Shown here piece by piece: positions 19,813 through 28,710 of a stretch of 64,000 nt of DNA. Each line of letters begins with the position of its first letter. Position 1 is the first letter of the stretch. A model generated the notes under the pieces. The model was not told where the DNA came from. It saw only the letters and a program-made list of their open reading frames with translations, and did not search any database. Location: contig JABJKG010000006.1 of NCBI GenBank assembly GCA_018660415.1, positions 1 to 64,000 of the forward strand, given 5' to 3'. Origin of the DNA: a bacterium (GTDB lineage Bacteria; Babelota; Babeliae; Babelales; UBA12409). The translations under genes and the position numbers were made by a program.

Positions 19813-22299
19813 ATGATTCTCAGTGAATTGATTGCGCAGAATGTTAAGAACTGTGGAGATCGTGTAGCTTTTACTATGAAGTTTGGTTATCGTACAAAAA
19901 ACCTAACGTATAAAGAATTATATACATTGGCCCGTCAGGTAGCACTCTTTTTACAATCCCATGGCCTGAAAAAAGGTGACAAGGTATTGTTGTTAGCGCC
20001 TAATTCTCCGTATTGGGGAGCAGTGTATTGGGGATGTGTTATTTCTGGAATTATTTTAGTTCCTTTAAATATCCAGAGTACTGCTGAGATGTTGGCCCGT
20101 GCAGCCGAGCAGACTGAAGCGCCAATCCTATTTAAAAATCTTTTTTATAAGCAAGACTTACCTAAAGATGTCAAAGCGTTTGATATTGAGTTCTTAGATG
20201 AGTTGGTCCAAGAGTTTGACGCTGAAAAATTTAAAGCACCGGATATTAAGCCTGATGACCTTGTGCAGATTATGTACACTTCCGGAACGACTGGCGATCC
20301 TAAAGGGGTTATGTTGTCGCATAAAAACATTAGCGCCAACCTGACATCACTTTTAGAAGTTATTCCCTTTAAAGGGATGCAAAGTGAACGGATGTTATCC
20401 ATCTTACCCTTGAGTCATATCTATGAACAAACTATTGGGTTTTTGTTGCCCCAGCGGTATTGCGCTCAAGTTGTCTATGCTCATTCTTTAGGTGCTATCC
20501 GCGAATTGATGCAAGAGTACAAGGTGAGTACGATGGCCGCGGTTCCAGAATTTTTGCATGTTATGATGTCGCGTATTAAGGCTGGTGTTCATAAACAAAA
20601 AAAAGAAAAAGTTTTTGCGAAAATGATGCGGTTATCAAAAAAGATGAATAATTACTGGCTTGCTCGGAACGTTATCTTTAAAAAAGTATCGAAACAGTTT
20701 GGTGGTCGTTTATACGCTATAGCTTCCGGGGGCGCCCCGCTTGATCCAGATTTAGAACGAGATTGGGATGCGCTGGGTATTCAAATATTACAGGGTTATG
20801 GCTTAACAGAAACATCGCCCGTTGTAACCAGTAACTCATTTAAAAATCATCGCTTAGGATCGGTAGGAAAGCCGGTGCCGGGGGTTCAGGTGAGACTGGG
20901 CAAAGGGAATGAGATTTTTGTGAAGGGCGATAATGTTTTTGTAGGGTATTATAAGAACCCTGAAAAGACTAAGGAAGTTTTGAGTGAGGATGGCTGGTTC
21001 AAGACTGGTGATATTGGCGAGTTTGATAAGGATGGTTTTCTTTATTTAAAAGGTCGCGAAAAATATATGATCCTTGGGCCTGGTGGCCAGAATGTTTTTC
21101 CAGAAGATATTGAACAAGAGTTAAATAAGTCTGATTGTGTTAAGGATAGTGCTGTGCTCGGCTTGGATCATGATGGCGGCATGGTAGAAATTCATGCAGT
21201 GCTCTTACTCGATCCCGATAAGAAGGATTGTGTGCCAGAAAAAATTATTGATGAAGTTAATAATAGGCTAGCCTCGTATCAGCAGATTACCGGTTGGTCA
21301 GTGTGGCATGAAGATGATTTCCCACGCTCGGCGACACGGAAAGTTCAAAAAGAGAAGGTTCGTAAGCATATTTTGGATAACACGAACGAAAATGAAGCAC
21401 TCGGGTCTTTGAACCGGTCGAGTATAGAAAAGATGCTGGCGCAGGTTTCAGGTGTAAGCCTTGAGAAAATTAGTGAGACCTCTAAGCTGGGAACCGACTT
21501 AAAAGTTGATTCGTTAATGCGTGTTGAGCTTGTTGCTCGTATCGAACAAGATTTTGGCGTGGCGCTCAATGAAGTGAGCTTAACGTCACAGATGACCGTG
21601 AAAGAATTACAGGAGCTCATTAATAAACAAGAGCCGGCAGAAGAGATGCCGCAGTTGTCCAAGTGGCCACGAACGCGTTGGGCTGGATTTGTGCGTCGAG
21701 GGTTTCATAACATTGGAATGTTATTAATGCGCAGCTTTGTAAAAGTTTCGGTTAATGGGTTAGAAAACATCAAGGATCTTGATGGTCCCGTTATTTACAT
21801 GCCTAACCATACAAGTGTGATCGATGCTGCTGTTTTATTGCGCGCATTGCCGCGTAAAAAAAGACTTAAGATGAGCTTTGCAGCTGCCTATGATGTTTTA
21901 TACGAATATTTTTCTTCAGTTTCTTGGCTTGCTGAGCTTGGAGCGAATGCATTTCCACTTCCTCGTACTGATTCTGGAAACATCAACTTCGGCCTTAATA
22001 ACATTGGAAAGATGTTGGATCAAGGGTTTTCAGTTGGTATTTTTCCTGAGGGTAAAATGAGTGAGACAGGTGAATTGTTACCACTCAAAGCTGGAGCAGG
22101 ACTTATTGCTACACAAATGGATGTTCCTATCGTTCCAGTCAAGATCGAAGGTGCTTCAAAAATTATTCCTTACGATAAACTACTTCCTCAATATCGCGGC
22201 AAAATAACCGTAACCTTCGGCAAACCCCTTTGTTTTAAGCGTAGTGACTCATATGTCGATGTTCAAAAAAAGGTTTACGAAGCTCTAAAAAAAATATAA
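19813..22299 (+). CDS. Fused acyl-CoA/acyl-ACP synthetase, ACP domain and PlsC-type acyltransferase (Aas-like)
   Basis: IMYTSGTTGDPKGVMLSHKNI; GYGLTETSP; GWFKTGDIGEFDKDGFLYLKGREK; ACP TDLKVDSLMRVELVARIEQDFG; PlsC MPNHTSVIDAAVLLRAL and IFPEGKMSETGELLPLKAGAGLIA. Confidence 0.93.
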   Translation: MILSELIAQNVKNCGDRVAFTMKFGYRTKNLTYKELYTLARQVALFLQSHGLKKGDKVLLLAPNSPYWGAVYWGCVISGIILVPLNIQSTAEMLARAAEQTEAPILFKNLFYKQDLPKDVKAFDIEFLDELVQEFDAEKFKAPDIKPDDLVQIMYTSGTTGDPKGVMLSHKNISANLTSLLEVIPFKGMQSERMLSILPLSHIYEQTIGFLLPQRYCAQVVYAHSLGAIRELMQEYKVSTMAAVPEFLHVMMSRIKAGVHKQKKEKVFAKMMRLSKKMNNYWLARNVIFKKVSKQFGGRLYAIASGGAPLDPDLERDWDALGIQILQGYGLTETSPVVTSNSFKNHRLGSVGKPVPGVQVRLGKGNEIFVKGDNVFVGYYKNPEKTKEVLSEDGWFKTGDIGEFDKDGFLYLKGREKYMILGPGGQNVFPEDIEQELNKSDCVKDSAVLGLDHDGGMVEIHAVLLLDPDKKDCVPEKIIDEVNNRLASYQQITGWSVWHEDDFPRSATRKVQKEKVRKHILDNTNENEALGSLNRSSIEKMLAQVSGVSLEKISETSKLGTDLKVDSLMRVELVARIEQDFGVALNEVSLTSQMTVKELQELINKQEPAEEMPQLSKWPRTRWAGFVRRGFHNIGMLLMRSFVKVSVNGLENIKDLDGPVIYMPNHTSVIDAAVLLRALPRKKRLKMSFAAAYDVLYEYFSSVSWLAELGANAFPLPRTDSGNINFGLNNIGKMLDQGFSVGIFPEGKMSETGELLPLKAGAGLIATQMDVPIVPVKIEGASKIIPYDKLLPQYRGKITVTFGKPLCFKRSDSYVDVQKKVYEALKKI

Positions 22300-22360
22300 A
22301 CATAATATAAACCTATTGAATTTTGCATATATATATTCACCATTGAAACAAAAGGTTTGT

Positions 22361-22624
22361 ATGAGAAAAATCTCATTATTATTATTTTTATTATGTTCTA
22401 CTTCATTTGTTTTATTGGAAGGTATTAAGCGCGAAAAGCACTGCTATCTTCCTAAAGAAACAAAGGGCAAGCCGGGCTTTTCTGCGGTCAATGGGACAGG
22501 GAAAGGCAGAACACAAGCTAGCTTAGCAGAACAAAGAATGTTACGTGAAGAACTGGCACGACGAACCTTACGGGAAGCGGAGCGCAGACGAAGGGCTTAT
22601 GGGGGTCAGAAAAAATCAGGCTAA
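22361..22624 (+). CDS. Small exported basic protein of unknown function
   Basis: MRKISLLLFLLCSTSFVLLEG signal peptide and an Arg/Glu-rich C-terminus. Confidence 0.6.
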   Translation: MRKISLLLFLLCSTSFVLLEGIKREKHCYLPKETKGKPGFSAVNGTGKGRTQASLAEQRMLREELARRTLREAERRRRAYGGQKKSG

Positions 22625-22662
22625 AAGACATTATCCTTATACTTGAAATCAAAAAGGACAGT

Positions 22663-22887
22663 ATGAAAAAAATCACAATATCGCTTTTATTTTTAGGGAC
22701 GGTTGCATCTTCATTGCTTGGAGGAGAGCCTACAAAGTTTGGTAAGTATCAACCTGGTGTATCTGGGGATTATCGAAAAGAATTATTGAGAATTCGTAAA
22801 GAACAACGTAGAGTTGCGGCTTTAGCGCTTCAAAAAGCTAAAGAAAAACAAGAGCGAGAGAGACGAGCACGAGATGGTCACTTATAA
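22663..22887 (+). CDS. Small exported basic protein of unknown function
   Basis: MKKITISLLFLGTVASSLLGG signal peptide; C-terminal RKEQRRVAALALQKAKEKQERERRARDGHL resembles the preceding ORF. Confidence 0.6.
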   Translation: MKKITISLLFLGTVASSLLGGEPTKFGKYQPGVSGDYRKELLRIRKEQRRVAALALQKAKEKQERERRARDGHL

Positions 22888-22943
22888 ATCGGACTGAAAT
22901 TTACCATAAACAATATATTAACATTTGAAGTCAAAAGGACACT

Positions 22944-23882
22944 ATGAAAAAAATATCACTTTTATTATTATCGCTTGTTGTTATAGGATCACCAGTGCAT
23001 GCTGGTAAAACTAAAAGGAAAGGTGGAAAATCTAAGAAAGTTGAACAGAGGGGCCCGGTAGTACCTACTACTACTAAGGATCAAGCATGTTCGCCGATTG
23101 GGTGGGGACAAGAAGTTGTACCATACTCGGCAATTAGATATGGTGAGTATGAGTTCGCTCGTCAAGATGTTGTAGAGCAACATGGTCGGTTTGACTCGAT
23201 GCGAGAACATGATCCTTTGGCTCTTAATGCATTGTTGTCATTGAGCTTAAGAGAAGAAGATGGTGTTACTCCTTCAGACGAATGTTCTTATTGCGGATTA
23301 TTTGGTTTTGAAACTCCAAAGATTTTGGGTCACTATGGTTTGGATACAAGCTTGCAACCAGCTCAACTGTATTTCTTAAATAAATTTGTGACAAGAGATC
23401 CAGCAGGCAAAGTCTTAGTAGTAAAACACCCAATTACACAAGAATGTCGTACTACTTACTTGTGTGTCTTAGAAGAGTATAACGCTCCCTGGGCTATTAC
23501 TAAGTTTGTATGGGGAACACAAGCACCTGGCTGGAGAGATAGACTAGTAACTCCGGATCACAAAATTCTAATTGAAAACGGCTATAAGCGATTATTAGCT
23601 TGTGAACCAGAAGGTCTGCATATTGAGTCTGACGATGTTGCTGCTACTATGAAGGAAGCGAATGAAGAGTTTCGGCGCGCCTTAGTTAATGAAAGAGACT
23701 CTCGCGAAAGGTTTTATAGACAGCGAGCTGCTGATGGTCGTTGGGAGAAAAAAGTTCATGAGGTATCAGATGCATCATTAGCAATATTACAACAGTTAAA
23801 TTTACTATTGCCTGATGGGTCTATGCATTGTTCGGTACCACGTGACCTATTGCCTGATGCTAAAATTGACGTTGAACAGTAA
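22944..23882 (+). CDS. Exported protein of unknown function
   Basis: Signal peptide MKKISLLLLSLVVIGSPVHAG; 312 aa. Confidence 0.8.
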   Translation: MKKISLLLLSLVVIGSPVHAGKTKRKGGKSKKVEQRGPVVPTTTKDQACSPIGWGQEVVPYSAIRYGEYEFARQDVVEQHGRFDSMREHDPLALNALLSLSLREEDGVTPSDECSYCGLFGFETPKILGHYGLDTSLQPAQLYFLNKFVTRDPAGKVLVVKHPITQECRTTYLCVLEEYNAPWAITKFVWGTQAPGWRDRLVTPDHKILIENGYKRLLACEPEGLHIESDDVAATMKEANEEFRRALVNERDSRERFYRQRAADGRWEKKVHEVSDASLAILQQLNLLLPDGSMHCSVPRDLLPDAKIDVEQ

Positions 23883-23905
23883 ATAGCCACTACATTAATA
23901 GATTG

Positions 23906-23939
23906 AGAGCGGAAATAAAAAGTTTCCGCTCTTTTTTTA
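23906..23939. terminator. Probable Rho-independent terminator at a convergent junction
   Basis: agagcggaaataaaaagtttccgctcttttttt. Confidence 0.8.
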
Positions 23940-26135
23940 TATATGGTTCGCATCCATTTCTTTGATTTTTTGATCTTTAGTTCCAGCATCAGTAATGAGC
24001 CAAAGTTTATTGGAAAGTTCTCGTGTTTGAGGATTAAACTTTAAGTTGAATCCGGTAATTTTGTCGGTATCGATTGCTTCTAGTTGCTTCATGACTTTTT
24101 CTGGTGTATAAGGTGCTTGAATCTCATTGAGCGCATGGATAATAAGTGAACCGACTAAGTACCCTTCAAGAGAATAGACATCAAATGGAAGGTTATATTT
24201 TCCGATCTGGATGAAATACTTTTTCATAATTTTACTAGTGAGTTTACTTGCCGGTGGTAATACTTGTAGGTATGTATATGGGACACCTTTTTGGTCCATA
24301 AACTCTTTAAATCCGACTTCAGAGAGATCGGAGATGCCGAGTATCTTTTTGTTGGAAAAATAATCAGTCTCGAGTTGTCGAATCAGTTCAGTAGCCGCAG
24401 CTGATGTTGATGCAAATAAAATAACATCGGGGTTATAGTTTTTGATTTCAGGGAGGATGTTGCTGAAGTTTATTTGATTTCTATCGTAGGCAACCTCATG
24501 AAGGGTTCTATTTTGTTTGTTTTGATTAAAGGCTTTTTGAATGCCTTTTAAAGCTCCTTGTCCAAAATTGTCATTTTGATAAAACACTAAGTATTTTAAG
24601 CGAGGACTGGTTTTGAGTGCATGTTTCATGAGAACTTCACCTTCTTTCTCATAAGAAGGGCGGAAGTGAATGATAGATGTTAATGCAGGATCTCTAAACA
24701 ACGGTGATCCTGTTGGTGGAAAGAATACAAGAGCTTTATTAGCTTTTACCTTATCTAAATAAGCTCTGAGGGTTGGTGTTCCTAGTGGTGCGATAATGAA
24801 ATTAGTTTTATATTGATTTTTGAATGTTTCGATATTTTCTACAGCCTTATGGGGTGTGTACTGATCATTCAAATATACAACCTTAAGAGGATGCCCCTTG
24901 ATACCACCGTCTATGTTTTGGTTATTGATACGGAAACTGAGTCCTTGTTTAACACTTTCACTCATAGGTTGTAGCCCTTTAGAAAGATCAAGAGTGCAAC
25001 CCATAACGATAGGTGGTTTATTTGAGCATGATGACCGCTCTTTAGTTATTTCGCTGCCAGTAGCCAAACAGTAAGTAGTGTCGGGAGAGATACCTTTTTT
25101 TGTTCGTATATCTTGATTGAGCAGCTTGATGGTAGATTGTTCTATTGTTTGTTTAATATCAATAAAGCAGAATGCATCATAATAGAAATCAAATAGTTTT
25201 GTATATACTGGGGTTGGAGCTGATGCTAGGGTCCATACATTGATGCCATACTCCTGTTCAGACAAAATTAATCCAGATGATCGAGCATAGATAAATTTTT
25301 CACTAACGCCTTGGCAAATAGCTTTGATGTCCAAGAGAGATATAGTAGGTTTTTGTGTTTGTGCAAGGTCTTTTATTTCAGGAGAAAGACCGCCAGAAGT
25401 AAGCAGTAATGTCGGCTTGGCTTTATTGACTGTGCATGCAATTGCCATTGGAAGCGTGTTGAATAGCTGGCTTGTTTTTTGCATGAGTTTTTTTTCTTCG
25501 CCATTATCAAAAAACTGACCTACTTCTTGTCCAAATAGTTCATTTCTGAGCTCTTTATGTTGTTCATCCTTGCCTCTTATAAAAAAGACTTGCTTAGGAT
25601 TTTTATACATAAGCATGAGAACCAAAGTGAGTGTCGGAAGGAGATAGGGAGAGCGGTTAACAATGTTACCGGAAAATACGATATGGGTATTAGAGTCTGC
25701 TATGGTTAAATCTTCTTTGATAATTCCTTTTTGTTGTAGGAACTCTAGGTCGCGTACGAGGGAATGGTAAGCTCCTTGAAGATCACCAAACATGATGATT
25801 CGTGAATCGGAGACTAGAGGGAGTGATTGTATGAATTTACCATGGAATTTTTCTTTTTGACGATATTCAATTACTAAGTCGAGAAATTCTTGGTAGATGC
25901 TGGGACTCCAAAATGTTTTTTTAGGACGATATACGAGTTTTTTAAAAAAATTATCTATAAAAGTTGATCGTTTTTTTCCGAGTGCTCTGGAGTAACGCGG
26001 TGCAACATAGTTGTCAGTATCCGGTACTGCATCTTCTTTTATTTTAGACGCGTATGTTTGTAAATCTTGGAGATTAGTTTGAGCATTAAGCCCTGTATGG
26101 AGTAATACAAAAATGATGAGTATTTTTTTGATCAT
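23937..26135 (-). CDS. Exported fusion: degenerate calcineurin-like phosphoesterase domain plus LivJ-type periplasmic binding protein domain
   Basis: Start MIKKILIIFVLLHTGLNAQ at 26135. N-terminal IIMFGDLQGAY, IVFSGNIVNRSPY, FFIRGKDEQHKELRN. C-terminal VMGCTLDLSKGLQPMSESVKQGLSFRINNQN...PLKVVYLNDQYTPHKAVENIETF...YLVFYQNDNFGQGALKGIQKAF typical of Peripla_BP_6/LivJ. Confidence 0.78.
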   Translation of the reverse strand: MIKKILIIFVLLHTGLNAQTNLQDLQTYASKIKEDAVPDTDNYVAPRYSRALGKKRSTFIDNFFKKLVYRPKKTFWSPSIYQEFLDLVIEYRQKEKFHGKFIQSLPLVSDSRIIMFGDLQGAYHSLVRDLEFLQQKGIIKEDLTIADSNTHIVFSGNIVNRSPYLLPTLTLVLMLMYKNPKQVFFIRGKDEQHKELRNELFGQEVGQFFDNGEEKKLMQKTSQLFNTLPMAIACTVNKAKPTLLLTSGGLSPEIKDLAQTQKPTISLLDIKAICQGVSEKFIYARSSGLILSEQEYGINVWTLASAPTPVYTKLFDFYYDAFCFIDIKQTIEQSTIKLLNQDIRTKKGISPDTTYCLATGSEITKERSSCSNKPPIVMGCTLDLSKGLQPMSESVKQGLSFRINNQNIDGGIKGHPLKVVYLNDQYTPHKAVENIETFKNQYKTNFIIAPLGTPTLRAYLDKVKANKALVFFPPTGSPLFRDPALTSIIHFRPSYEKEGEVLMKHALKTSPRLKYLVFYQNDNFGQGALKGIQKAFNQNKQNRTLHEVAYDRNQINFSNILPEIKNYNPDVILFASTSAAATELIRQLETDYFSNKKILGISDLSEVGFKEFMDQKGVPYTYLQVLPPASKLTSKIMKKYFIQIGKYNLPFDVYSLEGYLVGSLIIHALNEIQAPYTPEKVMKQLEAIDTDKITGFNLKFNPQTRELSNKLWLITDAGTKDQKIKEMDANHI

Positions 26136-27175
26136 GTGGTTCCTATTGTTAGTGGCATATAAAAGAGTAAATATATCCATAAAGCAAGAAAGGCAATATC
26201 AAGGAGTGCTGCGAGTAGGATGCTCCATCCGGTATGTCCTCCTTTAAACAGTATCGAAATAACAAAGAATCCCGTACTGACTGTTAGTACAAACAGGAAG
26301 ATATAATCAGAGATCATAAAGTAACCTACTTGTGGTGACATGCTTTCAATAACAAAACGGTAGGTTAATAGCGCTGCAATGATAGATGAGCAGATAACAA
26401 TTCTGTTGGACATGTGCTCTTTTTCCCAAAAGAGTAAGAACGTGGAAAGGATAAAGAGTATCAAAAGGGGAATAAAGATGATAAATATTGGGCGCATGCC
26501 GCTACGGACAAAGTTAATTGAAAACATGACTGCTGGGTAGTCTATTTTTTTTGAATCGTTTCCTTTTTCCAGGATGGTTTGCATGTATCCGGTTTCTACA
26601 AAGTTTCCAATGCTTTTCCATCCACCAACAAACACACTTTTTGAGAGAATGAAGTTTTCATTCGAGGAAACGAACTCAACCGAGTTGGGAGAGACACTTT
26701 TGTTGTCAATAACAATAAAGAGCTGGTGATCATCAATAGGGAACAGGTGATAATCCATGGGCGAGCTGAGTTGAACACGAACATCATAGTAAATTAAAAG
26801 GTTATTACCCAATAGCCGTATTGTTGGTGATGATTTAGAAAGAATGGTTCCTTGTTCAAACGAGAATTTTTCCAGTGTAGATATTGAAATTAATTCAGGA
26901 TTAAATTCAAATGAGAGGGTACCTTCAAATACAAACTTGTTATCAGTCATATTAAATTCAGGAAAATCATTAACATAGAGAGAAACCTTTACTTTGGGGA
27001 TATTGCCTCCAAAGGCCCCAGACTTTTTTGGTGTAAGAAATTGAAGATTTGGTGGTTGATCGCTCGAAAAAAATATTTTATTGAGTGGGTAGTAAAGGAT
27101 AATAAAAAAGAGGACTATCGTAATAGCAGCCATGACAATATTGGCATGGCGATAAAGCTTTTTAAAAATACTCAC
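26132..27175 (-). CDS. Pentameric ligand-gated ion channel-like (Cys-loop/Pro-loop superfamily) membrane protein
   Basis: N-terminal hydrophobic anchor, ~190-aa beta-rich extracellular region with YHLFPIDDHQLFIVID (FPxDxQ-like), then four hydrophobic helices (PIFIIFIPLLILFILSTFLLFW; RIVICSSIIAALLTYRFVIESM; YIFLFVLTVSTGFFVISILF; SILLAALLDIAFLALWIYLLF). Confidence 0.65.
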   Translation of the reverse strand: MSIFKKLYRHANIVMAAITIVLFFIILYYPLNKIFFSSDQPPNLQFLTPKKSGAFGGNIPKVKVSLYVNDFPEFNMTDNKFVFEGTLSFEFNPELISISTLEKFSFEQGTILSKSSPTIRLLGNNLLIYYDVRVQLSSPMDYHLFPIDDHQLFIVIDNKSVSPNSVEFVSSNENFILSKSVFVGGWKSIGNFVETGYMQTILEKGNDSKKIDYPAVMFSINFVRSGMRPIFIIFIPLLILFILSTFLLFWEKEHMSNRIVICSSIIAALLTYRFVIESMSPQVGYFMISDYIFLFVLTVSTGFFVISILFKGGHTGWSILLAALLDIAFLALWIYLLFYMPLTIGTT

Positions 27176-27239
27176 ACAAATCCTTGGTTTAAATTTTTTT
27201 CACATTCTATCGTAATTGTGATTATCTTTTCAAGGAATT

Positions 27240-28616
27240 TTAGAAACTATATATTGCGATCGCACAGACCCTAAAGTTTTCGGCGGTATCTACCTGCTTG
27301 ATCTTACCATCATTTTGCATTGGTCCAAATCCGGCCTTGGTATACTCTAATTCAAAGCCAAAGTGGATGTTTTTATGATAAATCCACAAGCGTGGTGATA
27401 TTCGGTATATAAAGTCTAGTCGAGAATCTATGCCATAAAAAATCGGTTTATTATCATTAAGTGGATCGAGGTAGACTGAGCATGAGTTAGCACCAGTGTT
27501 TTGAGTTCGTCCAAAATAGATTCCCGGTTGGAAGCGTGATGACAAGTTCCAGTCACAATCGATGCCCCAGCCCCAATAGTGAATGTTCGTGTATGATTGT
27601 TGGCCATCAGGAAATATTTTTTTGACCGCATAGCCACCAATTTGAGTCAAGAAGGTGGAGTTGCCACCGGCGGTTACTTGACCACGTATAACTAATTTTT
27701 TATAAAGGATTCGACTGAATATAGAGCCAACAAATGAGGAAATTTCATGGTTGTCGGGAGTGTTGGTACTTGTTCTGAGGCGCGGCATAATTTCATGGTT
27801 ATCAATACCGATCCCACATAAAAACTTAGGGAACTTAGCAAGAAGCAAGCAGTTAAATCCTGGTCGTTGAGCGTTTTGGATATAAATATGATTATAGCCA
27901 CTTGGACCATCATCGGTAAATTCAAACTCACTATATGCTGTTGATACTAATGAAAGGTTTTTGAGTAAATTTATCGATAATTGGAGCTGTGGGACACGAC
28001 AGATTGGGACCATCGGTTCACCACTATTAAATGATATTGTATTAGGGATGGTAGCCGGGTTACAAAAGGGGTGCCAGGTATACCCAACCAACGCACCTAT
28101 GTCTTTCCAGTCTAATGTTGCAAACGCGTGCCGTAATCTATAACCTCCGACATTAGCGTCGCTTCTGCCATAAAAATCACCTTCGATAAACCCTTTTACT
28201 TTTGCTTCACAAAGAACATCATCAGCTCCAGTGATGGTAAATCCGAACCGGGAGATGGCAGGATTGAGGCCAAAGTCTCCTACGGCGTTACTGTCAGGAA
28301 GGCATTCATTACAGGAAAGTGGCGTATTGATTTCCGGGCATCGTTCTTTAGGGTATAAAAGTTCCAGGCTATCCCTAAATGATTCAACTTGACGGGAATC
28401 AACCCGCATATCAAGTCGCGCAGAACCGTACATTTCTACATTGACGGGCCATTGACTATCATTTTTTACATTTTGTGAATCACGGACAAAGTGCTTTGTT
28501 TCAAGAGTTTTTTTACTTTCAGCTTTAGTCGTGATGTCTTTTTTTTTACTTTGAAGAGGGGCTGCGATTAATAGGAGGAGAAAAGCTCCGGCTTGATACC
28601 AATAACGTCTTTGCAC
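27240..28616 (-). CDS. Exported outer-membrane porin-like beta-barrel protein
   Basis: Signal-like MQRRYWYQAGAFLLLLIAAPLQSKKK; alternating amphipathic strands, Gly/aromatic-rich, C-terminus IAIYSF ending in Phe. Confidence 0.6.
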   Translation of the reverse strand: MQRRYWYQAGAFLLLLIAAPLQSKKKDITTKAESKKTLETKHFVRDSQNVKNDSQWPVNVEMYGSARLDMRVDSRQVESFRDSLELLYPKERCPEINTPLSCNECLPDSNAVGDFGLNPAISRFGFTITGADDVLCEAKVKGFIEGDFYGRSDANVGGYRLRHAFATLDWKDIGALVGYTWHPFCNPATIPNTISFNSGEPMVPICRVPQLQLSINLLKNLSLVSTAYSEFEFTDDGPSGYNHIYIQNAQRPGFNCLLLAKFPKFLCGIGIDNHEIMPRLRTSTNTPDNHEISSFVGSIFSRILYKKLVIRGQVTAGGNSTFLTQIGGYAVKKIFPDGQQSYTNIHYWGWGIDCDWNLSSRFQPGIYFGRTQNTGANSCSVYLDPLNDNKPIFYGIDSRLDFIYRISPRLWIYHKNIHFGFELEYTKAGFGPMQNDGKIKQVDTAENFRVCAIAIYSF

Positions 28617-28710
28617 AATAGCCTCATTATATAGTTTTTCCTAATTTTTAATGAACCTAGCACAGGAGACTATAAAGGACAATTGGAGATGTGGTGATCT
28701 GCGTAGAGGC

